DNA of 64,000 nucleotides from Archegozetes longisetosus (taxonomy: Eukaryota; Arthropoda; Arachnida; Sarcoptiformes; Trhypochthoniidae): the NCBI GenBank assembly GCA_018873245.2, contig JAEMBT020000002.1, positions 4,668,001 through 4,732,000 on the forward strand, written 5' to 3'. The notes beneath the pieces are model-generated. The model saw only the letters and a list, made by a program, of their open reading frames with translations. It was not told the origin of the DNA and made no database searches. Made by a program: the position numbers and the translations under genes. The first letter of the stretch is position 1. Each line of letters starts with the position of its first letter. Shown here in pieces: positions 24,226 through 35,000 of this stretch.

Positions 24226-24797
24226 TTGGTATTTCTCAAAAGTAATGTCGTTTTTTTATTGATAATATAAATTTAATTTTACAAATAGTTATGCAAGTTT
24301 AGTCAATGATATAATCGCTCTCATTATCGATAACAACTCCCCATCTTTTGATCAAATTTTGAATGCCCTCCCTATAGAAAGAGGGGGGTTTGGAGGCAAA
24401 GAAACTTGATATCCCATTTCTGATACTCTCAATATTTGCAAACGTTTTATCGTTAAGGAAATGCTGCAAAGTCCGGGATTTGGGTTGGGAAGTGTTGCCT
24501 CATCCGCCATACTCACCAGATATCGCACCGTCCGATTACCATTTGTTCGGATAATTGCAGCATTTCCATAATGATAAAACGTTTGCAAATATTGAGAGTA
24601 TCAGAAATGGGATATTAAGTTTCTTTGTCTCCAAACCCCCCTCTTTCTATAGGGAGGGCATTCAAAATTTGATCAAAAGATGGGGAGTTGTTATTGATAA
24701 TGAGAGCGATTATATCATTGACTAAACCTGTATAACTATTTGTAAAATTAAATTTATATTATCAATAAAAAACGACACTACTTTTGAGAAATACTAA
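24226..24797. mobile_element. Fold-back mariner remnant in intron 1 of copy E
   Basis: Flanked by TA (24224-24225, 24798-24799) and exactly absent from the same intron position of B, C and F. Ends TTGGTATTTCTCAAAAG and (reverse complement) TTAGTATTTCTCAAAAG. Two arms of about 245 bases pair almost perfectly around a loop of about 75 bases. In the plus frame the loop and right arm read HPPYSPDIAPSDYHLF (from about 24501), then one stop, then SKPPSFYREGIQNLIKRWG and a terminal stop near 24724, which is the mariner (DD34D) C-terminus with its third catalytic Asp. The left arm is an inverted copy of the same 3' end. The 5' two thirds of the element have thus been replaced by an inverted copy of its tail. 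Confidence 0.88.
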
Positions 24798-25393
24798 TAT
24801 AAAAAAGAGTAAAGTAGCACAAAATTATTTTCAATTACAAATTCTATTCTTTTATTAATATTATACAAGAGGAAAGGCTTACGTAACAAAAACGCAAAAA
24901 CATACCTTTCAGAGCCTCTAACAAGGTCACAGGTAGATGAATGAATCTAATTTCATCTCAATTGTATGTTATGCTGTAGACATGTATAGTGACTTAATAC
25001 ATATGTATGCTTTCTGTTTTTCCTTAAAAGCAATCCAGATTTGAGAGCTTCGTGAATAAAACACTTTAAACGAAAATCAATTTGTCCACGAAGTTACTCT
25101 GAGTTTCAAAAACGCTTCAATTTCTTTTTTATTTTATCAATTAATCACGTGTATTAGTGCTTAGCAAGATTTTTCTGAGATATGGAAACTTATAAATCAA
25201 GCTCGAATAATTGTGATAAGGAGTTACTTTGGAGTAGAAACAAGGATTACGCATTTTAGATTAGGTACTTTTCAATTAGACATTTGACAGAACGCCTAAA
25301 GTATAAGATATTAATACAAGCCATTTATCAATAAAAAAAAGCTTAATTCTCTGCGTCAATGCAATCTATTAATGCCAATTTCATGAGTCGTAT

Positions 25394-25991
25394 ACAAAGT
25401 TATAAGTATATTTTTAGATGACTTTAAATGCTTATATATTAATAAATACAAGACGCAAGTCAACAAAATCTCTATCACAATAAAGCTTATTTCAATAATT
25501 TTATTTCGATTAATTTTTATGTATAAAGAATGTCTGTTTTTAATTTAATAACAATTTAGAAAAATGTTCATCAAGAAGTGTTCATCGAAGCGCATTTTTA
25601 ATGTTAAATTAGTATTAAGAACCCATAGAAAGTATTTAGTGTATAATGCGGCACTTTTGACATTTTTCAATTCCGTAACTTATAATTCTTTATCGATTTT
25701 TCAATAATTCCTTCTTTCTATTTAGATGGAAAATAGTATTTTCGATATAATTAAAATTAAAAAGATTTTTCTACTGAAAAAATAATTAAAATCTTTAAGT
25801 AATTTTTTGAGTAGAAACTATTTTTAATAGACTTTTTCTAAATTTTAGTAAAATTAATACAAGAAATTTTCTTTTGCATGTATATCAATTGAATTAAGAT
25901 TAATGAAATAAGTCTTATTTTGGTGCAGATTTTACTGATATGCAGCTTGTATTATCGAAATATAAGCGCTCAAAATATAGTTACAACCTTG
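25394..25991. mobile_element. TA-flanked MITE in intron 1 of copy E
   Basis: The ends CAAAGTTATAAGTATATTTT and (reverse complement) CAAGGTTGTAACTATATTTT are inverted, bordered by TA at 25392-25393 and 25992-25993. Copies B and C lack it at the equivalent place. No coding sequence. Confidence 0.7.
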
Positions 25992-26136
25992 TATATAATG
26001 TTGAAGCATTTGAATCTTAACAGTTGATTTATCTCTAGTAGATGTTAACTTAATTTATAGAATGATTCTTAAGGAATACTAGTGATTAACTAATTCATTG
26101 TTGACAAATTGACATTTCTCGATAAAATATATATGT

Positions 26137-26978
26137 TATGCAGATATAAATTCTCTGATTTTAAATCAGTTTTTCATTCTTTTAAAATAGTTTGTTAAAC
26201 AGTCATCTTACAAATGCTTTATATTTTATGTAATGCTTTAATAACGCTTTCAAGGTTATCATTGTATTTACGTTTGCTACGAAATGCGGTGAATATTTTA
26301 AAAGAATAACAATTAAGATCTATTTTGTTTATATAAGATATGTTTAAAAAAATTTGAAAAGAGTGAGTCTTTGGGCGGAGACCTCGAGGAGAGAACCACA
26401 TTATGCCTCTGAGCGAAAGTGGAAAAGTGTTAAAAAGAAGTAAAAATCTTTTAAAATGTGAAAAACTTTAAATATATTTATAATATTTCTATGTAACAAC
26501 CAAATATTGAAATCACATACAATATATATATTCTTTTTATATATTTTTATTAAATATTATTTTAAAATACTTATAATTTTTAAAGAAAGTAAAAGATTGC
26601 AATCAAACAAAGTTTAATATTACTAAGAATTTAATAGAATGTTTGCTTCAGAATTCTAGATAAATAATTAATTTTGGTCCCTAGTTATGCGTTTAGGTTT
26701 GTGACTCGAACCAAAACTGCATAACACATATACGAATGACAAAGAGTAATACATGGTTATCTCCACTAACTTCTTTTTTGAAATTTATTTTAATTATACA
26801 CTTTGATTTGCGTTTTATCAATATTAAGAATGACAGTACAAGCTTCAATAAGAAGAATATGAATATATTACGATGACGGATTTAAAATTTTTATTTAATA
26901 AAACTAAAGCACAACTTTGAATGTGATTTTCTCAATTTGATTCATTAAGCGATAATCGGTTATTACTCTTTGTTATTC
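26137..26978. mobile_element. Insertion of unassigned type in intron 1 of copy E
   Basis: About 840 bases are extra relative to C and D between tatatatgt and attaaataaatt. ATGT is present on both sides (26133-26136 and 26979-26982). The last 245 bases have inverted ends (gaatgacaaagagtaata at 26734 and its complement ending at 26978) and may be a separate MITE. A 60-codon minus frame inside shows no known domain. Confidence 0.45.
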
Positions 26979-28769
26979 ATGTATTAAATAAATTGAGATC
27001 TATTTAAAAATTTGTTCTTTCAAATACTTCTAGATATTTAATCTCGAAATGTGATTATTGGGAGTCACAGGGAGTCCCCACTGCAAGTGTTGGCTTATTA
27101 ACCAGGTTTAGAGTCCAATGGCAAAAATGGGAACAAGATTTGGTCAGAAAGAATGGAAAAATTTTCGGAATCTATGAAATAACGAGACCCGTTCTTTTCG
27201 TATCAGATCCTGATATCGTCAAAGATATTCTGGTTAAAGATTTTCACATTTTTCCAAATCGAAGAGTTAGTTAACTAAACATATTTCATTAGTTTAGGTT
27301 TCCTTTTATGCAAATATTTGATTGACTTTTTCAGGACTTTAGTACAGGTGGTGATCCTATTATTGATAATGTACTTTCAGTGATAAAAGATGATAAGTGG
27401 AAAAGAGTTCGGTCAATCATGTCACCCACGTTCTCAACTGGAAAGTTGAGAAAAATGAGACCATTGATCGAGGAATGTCTCAATACATTGATCAAGAACT
27501 TAGACAAGGTCAGCCAAACCGGTAAAGAATCTGAGATGAAGAGACTTTTGGAGCTTATAGTATGGAAGTGGTGATTCAGGTGGCGTTTGGGACCAAAGTA
27601 GACGCACTTTTTGATGAAAATAATCTCATTATAACAAATGCAAGAAAAATGTTTAATAGGAATCTCAGCCCGAGAATACTTTTGGCAGTTCTGGCTCCCA
27701 AAATTGCGAGAGTTTTTAAAATTGCTGTTTTCGATATGAATGTGACTCAATTTTTCAAAGATTTCACAATGAAAATCATTGATCAAAGAAAAAAATCAGG
27801 TAATAAGAATAAAAGAGTAGATTTCCTTCAGCTTATGTTAGAAGCCATTGAAAACAATAATTCGGATAATTTGGATGATGATGAAAATGACAAAAATGTT
27901 AATGATAAAGATGGCGATAAATATTCTGAACAAAAAATAGTTCCTCAGAATAAGAGTGAGTCGAATATTTTTTGCTTCTCTTTGCCTTTAATTAAAAATT
28001 TTTCAATTTATGCAATACAGCGCTTACAAATGATGAATTTGTGGCACAGTGTGTGTTATTCTTTTTGGCCGGTTATGACACAACTGCTACCACCTTATCA
28101 TTCGCTATTTACAATCTGGCGTGTAATCCTGAGGCTCAACAAAAGTTATACGAAGAGGCAAAAACAATTCTCGGATCAGATGTCAGTTAAAATAATATAA
28201 TTTGAACAGAAAATAAATCGTTTTCATATTTGTAGAAAGAAGTCGACTACGATGACGTACATTCATTGAAATATTTGGATTCAGTTGTGATGGAATCACT
28301 TCGTTTATACCCTCCGGCAGTATTCTTAGAACGAGTTGCGAGTGAGGATTACGTTATCGGGACTACAGGCATTAAAGTTAAAGAAGGACAAATTGTTCAT
28401 TTTCCCATTTATGCAATGCATAGGGATCCTGAAAACTTTGCCGAACCCGATTCTTTCAAGCCCGAAAGATTTTTTCCTGAGAATCGAACTCATCATCCTT
28501 ACACTCATTTACCATTTGGTGCTGGACCGAGAAATTGTGTCGGAATGAGATTAGCTCTACTTGAAGCCAAGTTAGCTCTCCTTCACAGCGTTTACAGATT
28601 CAAGTTTTCAACCGGACCAAAGACTGTGGTATTTCATAAGTATTTTATTGTGTCGGATTAAAAATTCTAATAAAGCTTGATTTTATGTTGACAGCATCCG
28701 CCTGAATGCTATATGAGTGGAGGATTGCTTGTGCCTAAAGAAGTTATGATTAAAGTGGAAAGACGTTAA

Positions 28770-29992
28770 TGCTATGAAGACATCACCAAAAGCTTACTTT
28801 TCACAATTTTATATTAGATTTTGTTTTAAGCTCCTATATCTACTTTTCATATTTAGTTTCACGTTACAGATGTTTTTGTAATGAACCCTAATGTTAACGC
28901 TCAAATGATGAATGACAATTTAGCAGTCAAAACTCCGACTTTATGGGTGCTTTATAGAGTAACTCCTTGAGTACCGCCTGAGGTATACTATAATCGGCAG
29001 ACCATAGGCGTTAACATTGTTGTTCTCTACAAAAAATTATAGTACATATTTTGTTCTGATTTAGTGAACTTTACTAACTTATTAGAAAGAGTGGAAGTTG
29101 CTCTTTGCATAAGATCTAAATGTTAGTCATTGAAAATAAGCAGATCATCGGTTATATCATTGTTAGCATCTACTTTCTCACATAAAATGAAAATAAGTTG
29201 TAGACCAGCTTCGGACAAATATAAGAAGCAAGCTTGTCTCTTTCTTACTTATCATTGAATTAAAAGTGACGATTATTAGTAATAAAATTTTGTTTGGGTA
29301 GAATGCGTCACATATTACTTAATTGTTTTAATAAAATGGTGTAGAATAAGATAAAATAAATTTTGAAAGTATACGCAATTTGTTGTTAGGATTTCTAGAC
29401 AGCCTAAAAGTACTCGAGCTTTTAAAAGTTTAAACACTTAGTTATTTGCTTAAATCTCTGATACTCAGCTGTATCTTATTTTATATAACTTTAAAGTTTG
29501 ATTCACCATAATATTGAATGATTTTTAATTAGGAAGCCATATTTGCCATTATTTACAATAGTTTTTGTTATTGATATGAACTCTACAGCTTAATATCCAT
29601 GACGTATTATTATTAAATTATAGTTTGAACTAAACGTTTCCAGCTTTTCAGGTCGAGGTTGACTCATGTCATTCATTTAGGAATTGCTATAGAACCTAGT
29701 ATTGAATTTTCTAACTCCGCCACTCACGAGTAGACCTCAATAGTTAGTTTAAGAATAGTGATCCAGACGGTATCACTACTAGAATGCCACTCTCATCTCT
29801 TCCTCATTTTAGTGAAATGTGAGATATGACACATGATTTAAATGCGTCCTGAGTGTGAATTATATTGGGATGGAATCAAATTGAAAAAGAGTGTAATGGG
29901 TTGGAATGGATAAATAAAATATCCAAAATCCTAAAGCTATAATGTTTCATTATAATTGAGTTTTATAAATCAAAAATTAGATTAATTAAGTA
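28770..29992. other. 3' flank of P450 copy E
   Basis: Noncoding and homologous to the 3' flank unit of B and C, including the region near 29380-29640 that resembles 11040-11620. No gene. Confidence 0.5.
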
Positions 29993-30634
29993 ACGTATAA
30001 GTGCGCTTTGAATACGCGCGTATTTAAAATGAAACTGGACTTTTTTATGGACCACAAAAAATGGTCTTAAACACGCACATATTTAAAGTGAAACACTAAT
30101 AAATTCGCTTTAAATACGCACTAGATGACAATTTTTTGTGTTACTTTGAGACACTTTATGCTATTTTGAGAAATAAGGATTTTAATTGAATTTATTAATT
30201 CAATGGTCGATAATTAGATGTTAAGTTTTATTAAACTTATTTGTTCGCTTTGTTGTGTAAAAAAATATTAAATATATGTAAACATATAACTTAAAATTAG
30301 CTTTACTTACTTAGATCTGATATTATTTGAGTTTTATTGATAATATTTGAGCCGTTGTTCAGATTATTATAAATATTTTGATCCATTTTAATGACTACTT
30401 ACTGACTAATTTGTGTATTGACTTCTAATTACAAGTTAAAGGTCACTTACTTTGTGCTTAAAACATGTGCTAATAATGTGTCATGAAAAGTGCGCGTTTA
30501 AAGTGAAATTGACTTTTTTGGAGCTGACCTCACTTTATGAGGCTTAAATACGCACGTATTTAAGGTGAACTTCGCGCCAAAAAATAGAGTAGTTTCACCT
30601 TAAATACGCGCGTACATAAAACGCACTTATACGT
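29993..30634. mobile_element. TA-flanked MITE with palindromic AAATACGCGCGTATTT words
   Basis: The ends ACGTATAAGTGCG are perfect inverted repeats flanked by TA (29991-29992, 30635-30636). The empty site is seen after copy C near 11845 (aagtaataattattc). Within 130 bases of each end the self-complementary word AAATACGCRCGTATTTA and its variants occur several times in both orientations, joined by GTGAAACT-like spacers. The middle is AT-rich and noncoding. Confidence 0.8.
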
Positions 30635-30925
30635 TAATAATTATTCTCTAAAATTACTTCCAATAAATAATAACTTGTGACTTTATCAGGTAAAAATTAA
30701 GATCATTTCTTCAAAGTTTTTACCCTTTAGTGAAGTTTCTCTTGAATCCAAATTGAGTTGCAGCAATACCATAATTATTTTTTAATATGTCGATTTTCAA
30801 GTGTAACGTATTTTGACATTTATAATATGAATTGCTCAAATAGTGGCATGTGACTAATCTCGAATCAAACTGTAATAAAAAGGAAAATGATAAGAATGCA
30901 ATGAAAATTCAAATGAACCCAAATA

Positions 30926-31415
30926 CAGATCGTCCAAAATAAAACTAAACTCAGATAAAGCAGTTTAAGGCTTTTACAATTTGATATTTTAATTGCAAGT
31001 AATATCAATTACTCATATACTGAAAACTTGATATATCAAAATGAACTTTTATTGATCTAATGTAGTTTACAAAAATAGTGTTTAGAAATGTTCTCTACAA
31101 CATATGCTTATTAATGCTATTAATGTCAATTATAGTCGCACTTGTTGATCCTTTTTTATCAAATTTATCAGCAAGTTTTTCTCTAGTTCGATCACAAGAC
31201 TTATTTAACAAATAAGTTTTATAAATAAAAACTCTTTGTTTTATTGAGAAGACCATTTTAAATACTACTTTTGTTTTTATCTCAAACATTATGATTAAAA
31301 AGTTGACTTTCTCTTACTCATTTCAAACTTTATTCATAGCTGCATCTGATCGATGCGTAATATTAATGAAAAGTTTTACTTCAAATTTGAGTTTAGTTGT
31401 ATTTTGGACAATCTG
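30926..31415 (-). mobile_element. Tc1/mariner-group relic with transposase N-terminal helix-turn-helix fragment
   Basis: The ends CAGATCGTCCAAAATA and (reverse complement) CAGATTGTCCAAAATAC are bordered by TA (30924-30925, 31416-31417). It is absent from the same place near A and C. On the minus strand 31289-31095 is an open frame whose part KQRVFIYKTYLLNKSCDRTR and following KLADKF resemble the N-terminal DNA-binding segment (DUF4817-like) common in mariner-type transposases. The catalytic part is missing, so this is an internally deleted element. Confidence 0.65.
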
Positions 31416-31729
31416 TATATGATTATATTGACTCATTGTTCGAAACAATATTTAAAAAACTTTCGCTAACTAACTGATAGTATGCTAATCGATTGAGATT
31501 GGGGTTAATTGAGTGGAATTAACACTCAAGGATTTATCATTTTATCAAATGCTTTTCATGTGTATCTAAATTCATGGGCAAAGTGCATATTAGAAACCTT
31601 GAAAATATATTACAACATATAATTTAAACAGTACGCTTCTCACCACATAATCTCATGATAACTTTGTATTTGTAGTTAATTGCATTATTTAGTAGACATA
31701 AAGTTTTCAAATAGTATACTCATTTGAAA

Positions 31730-32005
31730 ATATTTCGAAAATAGAAACGATTGTACGAAGTTATCGAGTATTCAAAGGTATTCTGTTCTAAATCTCGAGT
31801 TCTATTTGGAGATTGAGATTAATTAAAATTTTTAAAATTGTTTTAACTTTGAATAACCATCACGTCATTTTATCTAATAAATTAAATATAAACATATAAT
31901 TCATCAAAACAGTGATACTTCTCAGTACTTTTGTGTTGGAATAAAGTCTGTCTATAAGTAAAAAGATTATCTGTAAGAGCAGGCGAAGATAGAAATTATT
32001 GAATT
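31730..32005 (+). promoter_or_regulatory. Duplicated P450 promoter block, copy F
   Basis: Conserved with B, C and E. TATAAG at 31953-31958 is 47 bases before ATG 32006. Words such as ctgtaagagcaggcgaagatag immediately before the ATG are almost identical in all four copies. Confidence 0.45.
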
Positions 32006-35000
32006 ATGATTGAATTAGTGAGTGTAATTATCTCTTCCTCTCTGTTTAAATGGACAGCTGTTTGTATTATTGGTGCAATCGCTGTTTACAGGTCAGTTTA
32101 ACTATAAAATCAATTTTAAATTCTCAAAAAGTATAGTTTTCAGCTTTGCATAAATTATTATTTAAAACTAAACACAAGTCATATATGTTTATTTAATTTT
32201 AATAAACTTAAGAGAAAAAAATTTATTTAGTTTTAATGCTGTACTAATAAGGATGTTTGAAGGTTATATAAGTGTTATGCATAGAAACAAGGAGATGAAG
32301 TATGAGAGGCGTTGTCAAATGTCTAACTGCATAATATTTAATCCCTGTTTTCTGCCCCTATAAACATATTGTTCTTTTTTATAAAATCAAAATACTTTGA
32401 ATCCAATGAATTTCAAAATTAGAAAAGTTATAAACTGTGTACGTTATAACGTGTGAAGTACAAAACAGAGCAAAGTAGCATAAGATCATTTTCAACTACA
32501 AATTCTATTTGTTTATTATCAATATTTTTGAGAAAAGTTTACGTAACAAAAACTTAAAAGCATAATTTTCAGAGCTTCTGACAAGGTCACATGTACATGT
32601 AAATGAATAAATCTAATTTTCATCTCAATTGTATGTTATACTGTAGACGTATATAATGACATAAATAATGCTATAGACATATTTATGCGTGCGTTCCGTT
32701 TTTCTTTTAAAAAGTAGTCCAAATTCGAGAGCTTTGTTATTAAATTAGTGTTTAACAAAATTTTTTTTAAGATATAAAAACTTGTAAATCAGCCTTAAAT
32801 ATGACGAATTATTCATTCCTTATAAAATTACATTTGAACACTATCAAATTACAAGTTTCTCTTGTAATTAATTTAAAAATTTTAAAAAGATGATTTTCAT
32901 TCTGATGAGCACTTATTTAGGAGTAGAAAAGTATTACATATTTTAAAAATTCCTACCTATCGTACTAGAAGTTTGGCAAATGTCCCCAGAATATAAAATA
33001 TTAATACCAGTCATATGTCAATTAGTTAAAGCTTAGTTCTTCGTATTAATCCTATTTACTGATGCCGATATCATACGTCATATATTTAGTCTTAAAGAAT
33101 TCAAATCTTAATTCATCTTTAGTAGATATTAACTATATTTATAGAATGATTCTTAAGTAAAAGTATGCTAATGTTTAAATAATTAATTGTTGACAAATAG
33201 ACATTTCTTTATAAGACACACATGTGAAACTTTACTTCAAAAATATATGGTAGAGAAAATATAATATAATATATATAAAGTCAAAACTTAATTACAATGC
33301 AACTGTACGCATAATGAGATATTACTAAGTTATAGTTCTTATCAAAACTTCGTCATTCATAAGAAAACAATTATTTACCGAACACAATTCATACAGAGCT
33401 GAGATAATATCGGAATAATAGCATTAGGGGACACCACCATTAAGGGACAGTACGTAGTATAAAAATAGACACTCATACAAAGGTCCATGATGTTCGATAA
33501 CGTCCCAATAAAAAGGAGTCGAATATCATGAACCTTTATACGAGTGTCCCATTTATTTAAAAACTAGTGTTATTAAGTTTGAGAAAAAACTTATTAAGAA
33601 AAACATCTACACTGCCGGTCATAAGTATTCCTACCCCTCTAACTTTTGATAGAAGACCTTTCGCTTTTTCAAGTACTCGTCATATTGATTTATCTTTTGG
33701 CACAATTTAATTATAAATATAAAAATAAATGACCTAAATATAGACTATTATTAAGTTATATTTCAGGCTGAGTATAGGCTGAATCGTCCCAAATGTTATA
33801 CTTATCCCAAACTTCAAAGCATGGCTTTTATTTACAGTGTCCCAAAGTCTAGCATTAGTGTCCCTTAATGGTGGTGTCCCTTAATGGTATTTCTCCGATA
33901 CATTTTCAGCTCTTTAATTTAACTCATAATTAGTTTCGTTTGAATTTCTTTCTCCTATTTGAGACATTTTACTTGAAATTGCAACTTTATGAAACATATT
34001 CTGAGTTCTGCCTTAAGCTCGATCTCGACTCAGGTTAGACTAGAAATACAAATTTTGATAGCCCCAAGTCTAACTTGAGTCGAGATCGAGCTTAAGACAA
34101 ACTCAGAATATGGCTCTATATCTATTAAACTTTTATGCATACTTTGGATATTAGTTTTCTTAACTTTAACTTTTCATATACACTGTTTGGTTTTCTATAC
34201 CATATATTTTAGTTTCATATGAAAAGTTAAAGTTAGGGAAACTACCTAAATTATGTTTAAAAGAGTTGTAATTTTAAGCAAAATGTCTCAAATAAGATAA
34301 AGACAAATTCAACAAAACTAATAATAAGTGAAAGAGTTGAAAATTGATTATCTCAGTTCTGTATGAATTGTGTTCAATAAATAGTTGTTTTCTTATGAAT
34401 GACTAAGTTTTGAAAAAAAGCTAACTTTGTAATATATTATGTGTGCAGTTACATTTTATTTCAGTTTTGACTTTATATATATTATGTTTTATTTTCTCTA
34501 CCTACATTTTTCAAATAAAGTTTCAATATTATTAAATAAGTTGAGATTTATTCAAAAGATTGTTCTTTTCAATGCTTTTAGATATTTAGTCTCGAAATGT
34601 GATTATTGGGAGTCACAGGGAGTCCCCACTGCAAGTGTTAGCTTATTAACCAGATTCAGAACACCATGGCAAAAATGGGAGCAAGATTTAGTCAAAAAAC
34701 ATGGAAAAATTTTCGGAATCTATGAAATAACGAACCCCGTCCTTTATATATCAGACCCTGATATCATCAAAGATATTCTGGTTAAGGATTTTCATATTTT
34801 CCCAAATCGAAGAGTTAGTTAATTAAATCTATTTAATTAGTTTAGTTTTATTTTTAAGTAAATATTTAATTGACTTTCCCAGGAATTTACTACAGGTGGT
34901 GATCCTATTATTGATAATTTTGTGTCGGTAATAAAAGATGATGATTGGAAAAGAGTTCGATCGATAATGTCACCAACGTTCTCAACTGGAAAATTGAGAA

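Larger units (their letters stand above)
23733..28769 (+). pseudogene. Cytochrome P450, CYP3A-like, array copy E, one frameshift
   Basis: Exons 23733-23818, 27034-27265, 27335-27955, 28021-28181, 28236-28628 and 28695-28769 all have good splice sites. Everything reads as in intact copies except that a run of five T in exon 3 is four T here (27546-27549). This shifts the frame before FGAYSM and ends translation in exon 3. The rest of exon 3 and exons 4-6 are open in the old frame, with AGYDTT, ESLR, PERF and FGAGPRNCVG. A single lesion in a homopolymer makes three readings possible: very recent pseudogene, segregating null allele, or sequencing error. The anchor exon is intact (MIELVSVIISSSLFKW). 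Intron 1 is 3.2 kb and carries at least three insertions. Confidence 0.85.

Noticed and set aside
24352-24588. 78-codon minus frame
   Set aside because: It is the antisense or wrong-frame reading of the fold-back mariner arms. The meaningful frame is the mariner C-terminus.
34439-34822. 127-codon plus frame running into exon 2 of copy F
   Set aside because: Its first two thirds are the right arm of the palindromic element. The exon 2 acceptor (ttttag at 34581) and the conserved anchor exon at 32006 explain the gene without it.
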